A stretch of DNA of 64,000 bases from Candidatus Tepidiaquacellales bacterium UBA2330 (GCA_002344965.1 DDUU01000037.1:62001-126000), one strand, 5' to 3'. Shown: positions 35,847 through 45,696, numbered from the stretch's first letter. Notes: a model not told the origin generated them from the sequence alone. Translations and numbers: made by a program.

Positions 35847-38800
35847 ATGAGTAAAACTTCTTTTCAGGACATCTTAAATAAATATCGGTGTTACTCACAT
35901 TCGAACCGACACTTAGGTGAAAAGTTTGAACGACTCATGCAAGCTTTTCTATTATCGGATCCTAAGTATTCATACAAATTGAAAAAAGTTTGGCTTTGGA
36001 AAGAATTTATTGGCAAACAGGATTTAGGCGGTAAAGATTTGGGAATCGATCTGGTTGCTCTGACAAAGGATGGAGATTTCTGGGCAATACAATGTAAATG
36101 TTTTAATGAAGATACTTCAATTGATAAAAAAGCTGTTGATTCATTCATCACTACTTCAAGTCGGGAATTTAGAAACGAAGAATTTAAAACTGTAAGATTC
36201 TCTAATCGGATATGGATATCTACTACTAACAAATGGGGACCTAATGCTACTGAATCCATACAGAATCAATATCCTCCAGTAACAAGAATAAATCTTTCCG
36301 ACCTGCATCAAGCACCTGTCGATTGGGATAAATTAGAAAACGGCATTCATGGCGAAGTTGCGAGAACACTCAAGAAAACTTTACGTCCTCACCAGACAGA
36401 AGCTTTAGAAAAGACTCACGAGTATTTTAAAACAGCTGACAGAGGTAAGCTGATCATGGCTTGCGGAACAGGCAAAACATTTAACTCACTCCGCATAGCA
36501 GAAAAGGAAACAAATGGAAAAGGTCTGATACTATTTCTTGTTCCGTCAATTGCTTTGCTGGGTCAGACTTTGCGTGAATGGACTACCGATGCTGAAGTAC
36601 CTATCAATGCAATTTGTATCTGCTCTGATCCGGAAATCTCAAGGAAGAAAATTCTTAATGAAGAATTTGACAGCTTCAGCATTGTTGATCTTGCCTTGCC
36701 TGCTTCAACAAAAACCAAAGACATTCTTAAACAGTTTGAGCACACAAGGTCTAAGAGCAGCATAGGTATGACTGTGGTTTTCTCAACTTATCAATCCATT
36801 GATGTCATTGCCAAAGTTCAAAAAGAATTAATTAAAAACGGCGTTGGTGAATTTGATCTCATAATATGTGATGAAGCTCACAGAACCACCGGTGTAAAAT
36901 TATCAGGTGAAGATGAGTCAGCATTTATAAAAGTGCATAATAACAATTTCATCAAAAGCAGGAAGCGATTGTATATGACTGCAACTCCGCGTCTCTACAG
37001 CGATGACACAAAGAGTCAAGCTGCCAAAGCCGATGCAGTGTTGTGTTCAATGGATGATGAAAAATTATACGGAAAAGAAATTTACCGCATAGGTTTCGGT
37101 AAAGCTGTTGAGAGTGATTTGCTTTCTGACTATAAAGTCTTGATCCTTACATTAAGCGATAAAGATATTCCGCCGATAATGCGTGATAATGATATCGAAG
37201 TAAATACAAATGACATAACTAAAATTGTCGGCTGCATTAACGCTCTCTCAAAACAAATTCTCGGAGATGAAGGAGTCATTAAATCCACAGACCCCGACCC
37301 GATGCAAAGATCAGTTGCATTTTGTCAGAGTATTGCCGTTTCCAAGAAAATCACTGAAGCATATAATGCTGCCGGAGAACTTTACATAAATTCTTTGCCG
37401 GGAGAGACACAAGAAAACATTGTTTCAGTTACTTCACGGCATATTGACGGAACTATGTCTGCTCCCTTTCGGGATGAACTTCTGAGCTGGTTAAAGGAAG
37501 ACATAGCTAATGGTGAAAGCAGAATTCTTACAAATGTTCGTTGTCTGAGTGAAGGGGTTGATGTTCCTTCACTTGACAGTGTGATGTTTTTATCGGCAAA
37601 AAATTCTCAGATAGATGTGGTTCAGTCTGTGGGAAGAGTCATGAGAAAAGCACCCGGAAAAAAATACGGATATATTATTATTCCCGTCGTAATCCCATCA
37701 GACGTCGAGGCGGAGAGAGCGCTTGATGATAATGAACGTTATAAAGTTGTATGGACTGTGTTGAACGCTCTGCGCGCGCACGATGATAGATTCAATGCAA
37801 CCATTAACAAAATTGAGTTAAATAAAAAGAAGCCCATCAATATACTTATCGGCGGTGTTCCGAATTATTTTGATCAGGACGAAACGGGAAGTACAAGAGA
37901 AAAATCTGACAAGTCGCTAACACAAAAAGATATCACACAGTTTGCTTTGCAGTTTGAAAAGCTTCAGAATATAGTCTTTGCAAAGATGGTGCAAAAAGTT
38001 GGTGACCGCAGATACTGGGAGCAATGGGCAAAGAATGTTGCCGAGATAGCGGAGCGTCAAGTCGAAAGGATTAATAGTTTGATCAAAGATAAAGGAGAAC
38101 ATCAGAAAGCGTTTGAAAATTTTCTGGAAGGTCTGAGGAAAAATATAAATCCCAGTATTACTAAGCAGGAATCTGTGGAAATGCTGAGTCAGCACATAAT
38201 TACCAAACCGGTTTTTGAATCTTTGTTCGAAGGATATTCATTCGTAAAGAATAATCCTATTTCTATATCAATGCAGAAGATGCTTGATCTTCTCGAAGGA
38301 AAGACAATTGAAAAAGATACAGAGGATCTCAATAAGTTTTATGACTCTGTAAAAATGAGAGCGAGTGGTATTGATAACGCTGAAGGAAAGCAACGAATAA
38401 TCATCGAACTCTATGACAAGTTTTTTAAAACTGCATTTCCAAAAATGGTGGAGAAGCTGGGAATTGTTTATACGCCTGTCGAAGTGGTCGACTTCATCAT
38501 ACATTCTGTCAGTGATGTATTGGAAAAAGAATTTGGAAGAAGCATATCTGATGAGAATGTTCACATACTCGATCCATTCACCGGGACGGGTACATTCATA
38601 TCGCGTCTGATACAAAGTAATCTCATACATAAAAAAGATCTTGAAAGAAAATACAAGCACGAGATTCATGCGAATGAAATTGTTTTGCTTGCATATTATA
38701 TCGCAGCAGTAAATATTGAAAATGCTTATCACGATAATATGCATTCGCCCATTATTTATGAAGTGAAGAAAAACGGTAAAGCTAAAAAGAAACAGGAGTA

Positions 38801-40739
38801 TGTTCCATTCGATGGGATCTGTCTTACTGATACTTTTCAGCTCGGAGAAAACGATGATAGAGATAAATTATTTTCTGAAATGTTTCCTCAAAACTCGGAG
38901 CGAGTAGAAAAGCAGATGAAAGCTCCACTCAGAGTGATCTTTGGAAATCCGCCTTATTCAGTTGGACAAAGGTCTGCTAATGACAATGCGCAAAATCAAA
39001 AGTATGCGAAGCTAGATGGTCGGATTGCTACTACATATGCTAAGGAAAGTAAAGCAACTTCTGTAAAAGATTTGTACAATTCATATTTTAAAGCGTTCCG
39101 TTGGGCTAGTGATAGATTAGACAAGGAAGGTGGAATTATTGCCTTCATTACTAATAGTGGTTGGTTAGAAGGTAATGATGCCGCAGGATTTAGAAAGTGT
39201 TTAGAAATAGAATTTTCTACAGTTTATGTTTTAAATTTAAGAGGAGCAATCAGAGGAAGGTCCGGTGACTCTGTAAAAAAAGAAGGACAAAATATATTTG
39301 ATATAATGACTGGTATAACCATAACAATTTTAATTAAAAAAACTAAAAGTCTTGGAAAAGCATCCATTAATTATTTTGACATTGGGGAATACCTTGCAAG
39401 AAGAGAAAAATTAAATTTAATAAATAAATTTATTTCAATTTACAACAATGAATTGAAATGGATACAAATCCAGTCAAACTCTCATGGTGACTGGATTAGT
39501 AAACGAAATGATATTTTTGAAACTTATATTTCAATTGATCCCGATGTTAAATTTGAATTGAATTCTAACAGCTATTTCTTAACATATTCTTTAGGGATAG
39601 CATCCTCAAGAGATTCATGGGTATATAACTCTTCGACCGAAGAAGTCTCAACTAATGTATTTCGAATGATTGAATTTTACAATCAACAAAGACTTGCTTA
39701 TAGGCTTGCTCTAACGACCAATAATAAACTTAAATTTAATGATTTCATTTCAAATGATTCAACTAAAATTAGTTGGAATGACTCATTAAAAAATCAATGC
39801 TATAGAAATATTGAGCTTGTCATCAAACCCAATGAAATAAGGATTGGTTTATACAGACCTTTCTTTAAAAATCATATTTACTTTGATCGAAACTTTATAC
39901 AGAGACCATATCAACAATTAAAACTTTTCCCAAAACATGATTTTTATAATAGACTTATAACTATTCCAGGTAAAGGTGAACGTAAAGGTTTCGCGACATT
40001 GATGACTGAAAACGTTACTGATCTAAATATGTATGATGGAGGTTGTCAATGCTTCCCTCTCTATTACTACGAACAACGTGAAAAGCAAAGTCAAAATTTA
40101 TTCGATGAAGACGGTGATTCAGAATACATTCGTCGAGATGGAGTAAGTGATTTTATAGTAGACAGAGCGAAGAAGCAATACGGGAAGATTATTACTAAGG
40201 AAGATATATTTTATTACGTGTATGGATTTCTGCACAGTCCCGAGTATCGAAAGACTTTTGCCAATGACTTTAAAAAGATGCTACCAAGACTTCCGCTTGT
40301 TGAAGATGTCAGAGATTTTTGGAAGTTCAGCAAAGCCGGTATAGCGTTAGCAGAATTACATATAAACTATGAAAGTGTTCCGCCATATAAAGAAGTGAAA
40401 GTTACCGGAGCCGAAAAAAAATTTTACACGGTTGAGAAGATGCGTTTCTTATCAAAAGACAGGAAGGACACAATTCTTTTCAACAGTAAAATCACAATTG
40501 AAAACATTCCTGCGAAAGCATACGAGTATATAGTAAACGGTAAGTCAGCCATTGAATGGATAATGGAACGTTATCAGATAACAACACACAAAGAAAGCGG
40601 AATAAGAAATGATCCGAATGACTGGGCGAAGGAAGTTGGTAATCCAAGGTATATACTGGATCTGCTGTTGAGTGTAATAAATGTAAGTGTGCAGACGGTG
40701 GATATTGTTGAAGGATTGCCGGAGGTGAAGTTTGAATAG
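35847..40739 (+). CDS. Type ISP restriction-modification enzyme (single polypeptide)
   Basis: 1630 residues, near the size of LlaGI/LlaBIII-type enzymes. Domains in order: Mrr-like nuclease (GIDLVALTKDGDFWAIQCKC, with the Asp and Q-x-K residues, about 68-90); SF2 translocase with Walker A MACGTGKTF (near 205), DEAH (near 342), MTATPR and QSVGRVMRKAPGK; a helical coupler; N6-adenine methyltransferase with motif I DPFTGTGTF (near 908) and motif IV GNPPYS (near 1033); and a C-terminal target-recognition region. Such enzymes cut unmethylated DNA after long-range translocation. The next gene overlaps its end by 8 bp. Confidence 0.92.
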   Translation: MSKTSFQDILNKYRCYSHSNRHLGEKFERLMQAFLLSDPKYSYKLKKVWLWKEFIGKQDLGGKDLGIDLVALTKDGDFWAIQCKCFNEDTSIDKKAVDSFITTSSREFRNEEFKTVRFSNRIWISTTNKWGPNATESIQNQYPPVTRINLSDLHQAPVDWDKLENGIHGEVARTLKKTLRPHQTEALEKTHEYFKTADRGKLIMACGTGKTFNSLRIAEKETNGKGLILFLVPSIALLGQTLREWTTDAEVPINAICICSDPEISRKKILNEEFDSFSIVDLALPASTKTKDILKQFEHTRSKSSIGMTVVFSTYQSIDVIAKVQKELIKNGVGEFDLIICDEAHRTTGVKLSGEDESAFIKVHNNNFIKSRKRLYMTATPRLYSDDTKSQAAKADAVLCSMDDEKLYGKEIYRIGFGKAVESDLLSDYKVLILTLSDKDIPPIMRDNDIEVNTNDITKIVGCINALSKQILGDEGVIKSTDPDPMQRSVAFCQSIAVSKKITEAYNAAGELYINSLPGETQENIVSVTSRHIDGTMSAPFRDELLSWLKEDIANGESRILTNVRCLSEGVDVPSLDSVMFLSAKNSQIDVVQSVGRVMRKAPGKKYGYIIIPVVIPSDVEAERALDDNERYKVVWTVLNALRAHDDRFNATINKIELNKKKPINILIGGVPNYFDQDETGSTREKSDKSLTQKDITQFALQFEKLQNIVFAKMVQKVGDRRYWEQWAKNVAEIAERQVERINSLIKDKGEHQKAFENFLEGLRKNINPSITKQESVEMLSQHIITKPVFESLFEGYSFVKNNPISISMQKMLDLLEGKTIEKDTEDLNKFYDSVKMRASGIDNAEGKQRIIIELYDKFFKTAFPKMVEKLGIVYTPVEVVDFIIHSVSDVLEKEFGRSISDENVHILDPFTGTGTFISRLIQSNLIHKKDLERKYKHEIHANEIVLLAYYIAAVNIENAYHDNMHSPIIYEVKKNGKAKKKQEYVPFDGICLTDTFQLGENDDRDKLFSEMFPQNSERVEKQMKAPLRVIFGNPPYSVGQRSANDNAQNQKYAKLDGRIATTYAKESKATSVKDLYNSYFKAFRWASDRLDKEGGIIAFITNSGWLEGNDAAGFRKCLEIEFSTVYVLNLRGAIRGRSGDSVKKEGQNIFDIMTGITITILIKKTKSLGKASINYFDIGEYLARREKLNLINKFISIYNNELKWIQIQSNSHGDWISKRNDIFETYISIDPDVKFELNSNSYFLTYSLGIASSRDSWVYNSSTEEVSTNVFRMIEFYNQQRLAYRLALTTNNKLKFNDFISNDSTKISWNDSLKNQCYRNIELVIKPNEIRIGLYRPFFKNHIYFDRNFIQRPYQQLKLFPKHDFYNRLITIPGKGERKGFATLMTENVTDLNMYDGGCQCFPLYYYEQREKQSQNLFDEDGDSEYIRRDGVSDFIVDRAKKQYGKIITKEDIFYYVYGFLHSPEYRKTFANDFKKMLPRLPLVEDVRDFWKFSKAGIALAELHINYESVPPYKEVKVTGAEKKFYTVEKMRFLSKDRKDTILFNSKITIENIPAKAYEYIVNGKSAIEWIMERYQITTHKESGIRNDPNDWAKEVGNPRYILDLLLSVINVSVQTVDIVEGLPEVKFE

Positions 40740-41826
40740 CATAGATCATTTTCAAAGTAGGGATTTATTTATTAGATGCAGAAAATGTGGGATCCATCCT
40801 GCAGAAATTTTTTTAACCAGTGAGTTTCGACAACTGTTCTTATTTGATTTTAAAGCGCTTGACAATTCCCCTGTAAATGCAAGTAATTTTTTTTCATTCC
40901 CTTTAGTAGATATATCCTCTTTTGAATTAGGAAGTTTTCTGATGAGTTATGAAATAGTTTTAAAATTACTTAAAGAAAATTTTGAGGGAAAGTATAATGT
41001 GATTCATAAAGGAACACCATTCTATTTTCTTTCAATGGGTTCATTTCTAACTGGTGATTTTGAAAAAGCAGTATATTATATGGATGCAGCATTTAAAGAA
41101 GATATACGATCTGAAATTGATTTGAAAGAAACACCTGCCGGTCTTTTCTTCGATCTAAACACTGAAAATGAGAAACAGGCTGGTCTTGAAATAGTAAAAA
41201 GTATTAAAAGAAATATGGATTATAAATTAAAGGAAATAGAAAAGTTAGGAGGTCCAACGCTTTCTATAAACGATATAAAGAATCGAATCACTCTTCTATC
41301 TTTAAAAAATAGAACTGATTTATGTACAGTATCAACTGCGCTACTTTCTTTTTTTTATGAATATCAATCTAGAAAACTTTTACTGGAATTATCAAAATTT
41401 TCAGAAGGAACTGCAGAGCCATTTATTCTTTATTGGTTGAAAGGATGTGTGATTTTTGAAAGTTTGATTAGGAATTCAGATATTGGAAAAAAAACTCGCA
41501 ATAATACTCATTTTTTTAATCTGGGTGGCTTTCTAAAAGAAGAAAAAATATTCAAAGCTCTTGGATTCGTAAAATGTCCGGTAAATCAAAAGTTTAATAA
41601 GTACTCAGATTTGAAAAAATACATTGATAAAAAAAATGATAATGAGAAATTTCTTGAAAAATCAATTACCGTAACATATGGCATTCGTAATATTGTTGCA
41701 CATTCGTTAGCATGGGAGGATAAACCTTGTTTGAATGAATTCGAAGAAATCAATAATTTTATTACCGGAGCAATTTGCATAGCGATTGACAAATTATATG
41801 ATAACAAAACTGAGTCAGAACTTTGA
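40732..41826 (+). CDS. HEPN-like protein coupled to the type ISP enzyme
   Basis: 364 residues. The frame opens with TTG inside the last codons of the restriction gene (8-bp overlap), a sign of coupling. The C-terminus has YGIRNIVAHSLAW, i.e. Arg319-Asn-x3-His324, the R-N-x-x-x-H arrangement of HEPN RNase domains in a helical setting. The N-terminal part starts with FIRCRKCGIHP and includes a TPR-like helix pair (GSFLTGDFEKAVYYMDAAF). No family name is certain. HEPN proteins are common RNase toxins in abortive-infection systems, so a backup or accessory defence role is inferred. Confidence 0.6.
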   Translation: MNSIDHFQSRDLFIRCRKCGIHPAEIFLTSEFRQLFLFDFKALDNSPVNASNFFSFPLVDISSFELGSFLMSYEIVLKLLKENFEGKYNVIHKGTPFYFLSMGSFLTGDFEKAVYYMDAAFKEDIRSEIDLKETPAGLFFDLNTENEKQAGLEIVKSIKRNMDYKLKEIEKLGGPTLSINDIKNRITLLSLKNRTDLCTVSTALLSFFYEYQSRKLLLELSKFSEGTAEPFILYWLKGCVIFESLIRNSDIGKKTRNNTHFFNLGGFLKEEKIFKALGFVKCPVNQKFNKYSDLKKYIDKKNDNEKFLEKSITVTYGIRNIVAHSLAWEDKPCLNEFEEINNFITGAICIAIDKLYDNKTESEL

Positions 41827-41987
41827 GAAACTTGAAATCTCCAGAGCGGTAGTTGGTCTGTTCAAATACTGCAAACTTTTCGGATTTCTAGTATCTGTAA
41901 AACTCTGATCAGAACTTGTAAATTATTTTTTTATTTTGGATTTCTACGGATTTCAATATAAAAAATAATTGGCTTAGTTTATATGAT

Positions 41988-42014
41988 ATGCCCGACCAAT
42001 GATCGGGCATTTTA
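41988..42014. terminator. Bidirectional terminator between HEPN-like and DUF932 genes
   Basis: ATGCCCGA (41988-41995) pairs with TCGGGCAT (42003-42010), then TTTT. It lies between convergent genes. Confidence 0.8.
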
Positions 42015-42017
42015 TGT

Positions 42018-42998
42018 TTACACAGAAACCATTCCAACCGCCAGCTTGTAAGCCTTAGCTTTCACTGCCGCTCCATCACCGAACCAAATTGTATTTAGCT
42101 TTCGATCCTGTGATTGTTTTGTAACTTTATGATCAATCAACTCAGTGATCCCATTGAGAGTTGCCCACAAAGAACCTGAAACTCCGGGTAATTTATTACC
42201 TACACCGTTTTCAAAGAAAAATTTTGACCACTCACGGTTTGTCTTAGCTCTTGATAGTTCATATTCGTAGAGCTTCTCTTCCTTTTTTCGTTTCGGATCC
42301 GGGAAAACATCGAGCAGATATTTTTCAAGTGTAATATCCGTCATTTGTATCTTAACGAGTTCTTTTAAAGTAGCATCAATTTCAGTATAACGTGAGTTGA
42401 TAATATTCAAGAGCTTTGGAACATCATTGAGTCTAGCTTTGATATCACGCTGATGATAAACAGACAGAAACTGTTGGTCACCAAAAGCCATTGTTAATGT
42501 GTTATTACATACTACACGGATCGGCGTGAACTTTATCTGAACTGCGGAAGAGCCGTCGTGTGAATTACTTAAGAGTAAGTATTTTTTCGTGATATCTTCC
42601 CCGGTAATTTTTATTTCTCCGGGTAGCTTTGCTAAAATCCAGACAACCTTACCTTCCAACAATGACCCTGCTGTATGATACATTGCCTGGTTATCAATAA
42701 CAATTGAATCAAAGAATTTAAATGCATCTGTGTTTTGCAATGGAGTATAAGTACTCCCAACTATTCCTAATACATTTTCAGGTCTGTCCGTTCTTACAGT
42801 CGCGAATTTATTTTTTACAGGCTGATTATTATCCAGGAACAACTGACGTTTTTCTACAACCCAATCAAGCTTTGCTGCTTTGATTGCTTCACTTGAAGTC
42901 GCAGGTTTTTTTAAATCAGTACCCAGACCATGCCAGGGTGTTTTTCCATAATAAAACATTGAAGCTTCACCGTTTATTATTTCTATATTGTGTGCCAT
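42018..42998 (-). CDS. DUF932 phage/plasmid-like protein
   Basis: 326 residues. The opening MAHNIEIINGEASMFYYGKT, followed by PWHGLGTDL, is the hallmark of the DUF932 (TIGR03299) family, carried on phages, plasmids and integrative elements. ILAKLPGEIKI and PIRVVCNNTL are also family-typical. Biochemical role unknown. It is the last gene of the long minus-strand operon and follows a 10-bp hairpin. Confidence 0.88.
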   Translation of the reverse strand: MAHNIEIINGEASMFYYGKTPWHGLGTDLKKPATSSEAIKAAKLDWVVEKRQLFLDNNQPVKNKFATVRTDRPENVLGIVGSTYTPLQNTDAFKFFDSIVIDNQAMYHTAGSLLEGKVVWILAKLPGEIKITGEDITKKYLLLSNSHDGSSAVQIKFTPIRVVCNNTLTMAFGDQQFLSVYHQRDIKARLNDVPKLLNIINSRYTEIDATLKELVKIQMTDITLEKYLLDVFPDPKRKKEEKLYEYELSRAKTNREWSKFFFENGVGNKLPGVSGSLWATLNGITELIDHKVTKQSQDRKLNTIWFGDGAAVKAKAYKLAVGMVSV

Positions 42999-43026
42999 GT
43001 ATTTTGTAATTTAAATTTATAAAATA

Positions 43027-43058
43027 TAAGGGAGGTATTTGTTCAGTAACCTCCCTTA
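43027..43058 (-). terminator. Hairpin between OB-like and DUF932 genes
   Basis: TAAGGGAGGT (43027-43036) and ACCTCCCTTA (43049-43058) form a perfect 10-bp stem. The following minus-strand sequence is only partly T-rich, so it may be an attenuator or a processed 3' end. Confidence 0.6.
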
Positions 43059-43099
43059 AATTAGTTCATCGTGTCCTTTCATAAAAGTCCATTTCGTAA

Positions 43100-43633
43100 T
43101 CAGGGTTTTACTTTTCTCAAGAAAAGTGTTATGCCTAATTTATTAACATCTACATCATGTCCAAGCTCATCACGAATCATCATAGCGTCTGTCATGCACT
43201 GTAGCATCATTTTGTAATCTCTGCTGATAGCAGGTGCTGTATCAACTGCATTTTGATGCACACCATTGGTGGCTACCATTGAGTGGCCATTGCTGTTACC
43301 ATTTGATGCCACATTCGTTCTTCCATTTGTAAAATTATTGGTCTGTACCGGTGTGTTGTTTTCAAGTACATTCACTTCATAATCTGTAACATTTTTCTTA
43401 CCAACTTTCACAAGTTTCTTTGTTATCACAACTTGATCATCTTTCCCTACATTATTAGCTTTTAAAATCTGGACCACTTTCTCAGGGGCAAAGTATGAAT
43501 ATTCAAGCTCACCACACTCAACGTTATACAGGAACCATTCGCCATATGAATTGATACCTGTAGCTGGATCCGCTTGGAGTAATTTAATCTTTGTAGGTAT
43601 GTTTACCTGTAATTCGAGTTTATCTTTTGCCAT
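43100..43633 (-). CDS. Probable OB-fold/ssDNA-binding-like protein
   Basis: 177 residues. The N-terminal 85 residues (VNIPTKIKLLQADPATGINS, then YGEWFLYNVECGEL) are strand-rich and read like a small beta-barrel. A Gly/Asn/Ser linker (about 95-130) and a C-terminal helical pair (MLQCMTDAMMIRDELGHDV) follow, a layout like phage ssDNA-binding proteins. A clear Shine-Dalgarno (GAGGAG) lies 8 bp before the ATG. It sits right after the Gam-like gene. The fold assignment is by eye only. Confidence 0.45.
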   Translation of the reverse strand: MAKDKLELQVNIPTKIKLLQADPATGINSYGEWFLYNVECGELEYSYFAPEKVVQILKANNVGKDDQVVITKKLVKVGKKNVTDYEVNVLENNTPVQTNNFTNGRTNVASNGNSNGHSMVATNGVHQNAVDTAPAISRDYKMMLQCMTDAMMIRDELGHDVDVNKLGITLFLRKVKP

Positions 43634-43659
43634 TATTTTATCTCCTCAATTTTAAATTA

Positions 43660-44253
43660 TTATAGTTCGTTTAATTTATAATAGAACTTTGAATCCTGTG
43701 ACTTTAAATTAATGCCTTTAGGTAAATCTCCACCGGATTGTTTTATGTATTCCTTAATTGCCTTAATATCTGGTGCATAAGTTTCTACTGTATGTTTTAG
43801 TAACGAAGGATTTGCGTTTTCAAGAAATAAATCTTCATCCGTTACTTCAATCAGATCAACCTGTTTACGAAACCCTATACTTCCGTTAGGCAATGACAAT
43901 GACTTCATATTATTTTGTCTCAGGTAATTTTGCATTTGCCTTGTTAAAAATTCTATTGTTAAGGTTATCGTGTTTTCTTTTTTTGAATACCAGTTTTCTG
44001 TCATGTTAATAGATTGCTCATGTATAGCTTTGCATTTATTAAGTTCCTTTTCCTTTTGCCTGATGATCCAAAGAAATTTATCAATACGTATTTCCGGTTC
44101 TAACTCTTCTATACTGACAATCCCATCACCGGTGTCCAGCTCATTCAGGAAGTCTTCTAAAAGTTCTTTGTCTGACATAGGTGCTATACCAGTTTTTTCT
44201 TCAAAAGAAATTCCATTTGAACTCAAAGGTTCGTTTAAAATGTTTTCTACCAT
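43660..44253 (-). CDS. Gam-like host-nuclease inhibitor family protein
   Basis: 197 residues. After an acidic N-terminal part and a coiled coil (about 65-115), the segment MKSLSLPNGSIGFRKQVDLI, then VETYAPDIKAIKEYIKQSGG, matches the Mu Gam/host-nuclease inhibitor family (PF07352) as found in integrative elements. Mu Gam binds DNA ends and blocks exonucleases. Neighbours (OB-like, DUF932) fit a DNA-protection module. Confidence 0.75.
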   Translation of the reverse strand: MVENILNEPLSSNGISFEEKTGIAPMSDKELLEDFLNELDTGDGIVSIEELEPEIRIDKFLWIIRQKEKELNKCKAIHEQSINMTENWYSKKENTITLTIEFLTRQMQNYLRQNNMKSLSLPNGSIGFRKQVDLIEVTDEDLFLENANPSLLKHTVETYAPDIKAIKEYIKQSGGDLPKGINLKSQDSKFYYKLNEL

Positions 44254-44276
44254 ATTGTGTAAATTTATTTATTGAA

Positions 44277-44375
44277 TTATTTCTTCTTGGTAATTAAATC
44301 AATTATTGCTTTTATTATTTCTCCTAATGCTTCACTAATGCAAAACATCACTATTCCTTTTATAATATTTACCAT
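44277..44375 (-). CDS. Small amphipathic peptide, 32 aa
   Basis: A 32-codon frame, too short for usual gene finders. It has an ATG with GAAAGG about 7 bp upstream, a hydrophobic/amphipathic helix (KGIVMFCISEALGEIIKAII) and a KKK end. It lies in the otherwise empty 154-bp gap between the JAB and Gam-like genes, in the operon direction. It could be a membrane-active peptide or toxin, or chance. Confidence 0.4.
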   Translation of the reverse strand: MVNIIKGIVMFCISEALGEIIKAIIDLITKKK

Positions 44376-44407
44376 TGCATGCCTTTCGTTAGATTTATTA
44401 ATTCAAT

Positions 44408-45058
44408 TTATCGTTGTTGTGTTTTGATGTCTAGCAGTTCAGTTTCCAGAGCTTCGATTCGAAACAGCATTTCATTTACTTCACTGAATATATCGTCGAA
44501 GAAGTAATTATATTCCTCTGTGTTAAAAGAAGACAATTTATCAACGGGAGCTTTATCAGGATTTCTTGTTACTTCAATATTTGTAATGTCAATTTCTTCA
44601 ATGCCATAATCAATTACAGCTTTAGCCGGGATCGGGATAATTGCGTCTTCCTGACGTATGTTGAAAACACCGTTAACGAAAAACTCTTCGGCAGTATACA
44701 GCAGGCTCAGTTCGAAATTTTGATTGATGAAGCTCTGATCAGTGGAGCTGAATGAATTCAGACCGTTAGGATGTCTGTGAATTATTACGCAATGTGTATA
44801 GTCTTCGGGCAGATAATTAATTGACCAGGCTGTAACTATTTGTTTCGGTATATAATAGTCTTCTGACAAAGTTATTGAATCAGTTGTTCTGCTTTTAATA
44901 TGAGTTACAATTGAAAACTCTTCTCCGTCTAATTTTGAGACTATGGAATTACATACCAGTAGTAACTTTAACGGAACAATTATTTTCATGTGATCAATAA
45001 CTTTCAGATTAGAGTCCCAGGATTTTGAAGACTCAGTAGTGCAGGATATATTTCTCAT
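44408..45058 (-). CDS. JAB/MPN-type metallopeptidase (JAMM), UBL operon
   Basis: 216 residues. The JAMM zinc motif is complete: H94-x-H96-x10-D107 in VIIHRHPNGLNSFSSTD, with Glu46/47 (DGEEFSIV) as the upstream catalytic Glu. JAB peptidases process or remove ubiquitin-like modifiers. The C-terminal 60 residues are acidic and coiled. The start overlaps the stop of the E1-like gene (ATGA), so it is translated with it. It resembles PRTRC protein A and BilD in role and order. Confidence 0.85.
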   Translation of the reverse strand: MRNISCTTESSKSWDSNLKVIDHMKIIVPLKLLLVCNSIVSKLDGEEFSIVTHIKSRTTDSITLSEDYYIPKQIVTAWSINYLPEDYTHCVIIHRHPNGLNSFSSTDQSFINQNFELSLLYTAEEFFVNGVFNIRQEDAIIPIPAKAVIDYGIEEIDITNIEVTRNPDKAPVDKLSSFNTEEYNYFFDDIFSEVNEMLFRIEALETELLDIKTQQR

Positions 45059-45696
45059 AGCCGTTTTTTAAATTTGCTTAAAATATTTTTGACATTGAAG
45101 TTTATGGAATCTGACATTTCATTATTAGCTAAGAGTAATTCTATCACAGCCAGAGCAGACAACACTTGCGGAGTACCGAAAAAGCTTGGTACAACAGTGT
45201 AACTGCCATCGTCTCCCCATCTACCGCTTTCAAAATCGTTTACTGACAGGGTCGCCTGAAAACCGTCATAACCACATTTGCAGTAGGGTATTATTAACTC
45301 TGTTACGTATTCATGTATCATTTTTCTGGTTGATAAATTATCCGTTGCATCGAATATGAAATCAACTTTATATTTGTCTAAGAACTCCGTCTGAAAAACT
45401 TCTTCGATTGTTAAGACCACAGTATTCGGTCTTCTTTCTGCGATTAGTTCTTTCACTGCATGTGTTTTGCAACTACCTACCTGGCCTAAGCGGAACAGAG
45501 TTCTGTTTAAATTACTTGATTCAAGTTTGTCATGATCTATTAATACTATTGTTCCCACTCCAATTAAAGCCAGGTCTAAAGCAATCCAGGATCCAACACC
45601 ACCGCAACCAATTACCATGGCGCTTTTATCTGAAAAACTTTTAATACCGCATTGTCTGTCGTAGAGATTTATAAGTGATGAATTTATGCTGTCCAT
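45055..45696 (-). CDS. ThiF/E1-like adenylyltransferase, UBL operon
   Basis: 213 residues, a minimal E1-like activating domain. Nucleotide-binding loop GCGGVGSW (30-37), VLIDHDKLESSNLNRTLF with Asp54, Asp56, Asn64 and Arg65, and FIFDATDN (Asp116). There is no separate catalytic-cysteine or ubiquitin-fold domain and no Zn CxxC pair; Cys139 and Cys141 (IPYCKCGYDG) are candidate thioester sites. It would adenylate the C-terminus of the UBL. The first 13 bp overlap the E2-like gene and the end overlaps the JAB gene. Confidence 0.87.
   Translation of the reverse strand: MDSINSSLINLYDRQCGIKSFSDKSAMVIGCGGVGSWIALDLALIGVGTIVLIDHDKLESSNLNRTLFRLGQVGSCKTHAVKELIAERRPNTVVLTIEEVFQTEFLDKYKVDFIFDATDNLSTRKMIHEYVTELIIPYCKCGYDGFQATLSVNDFESGRWGDDGSYTVVPSFFGTPQVLSALAVIELLLANNEMSDSINFNVKNILSKFKKRL

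Noticed and set aside
38268..38744. 158-codon frame antisense to the restriction gene
   Set aside because: It overlies the conserved methyltransferase region of the real gene; the translation is low-complexity.
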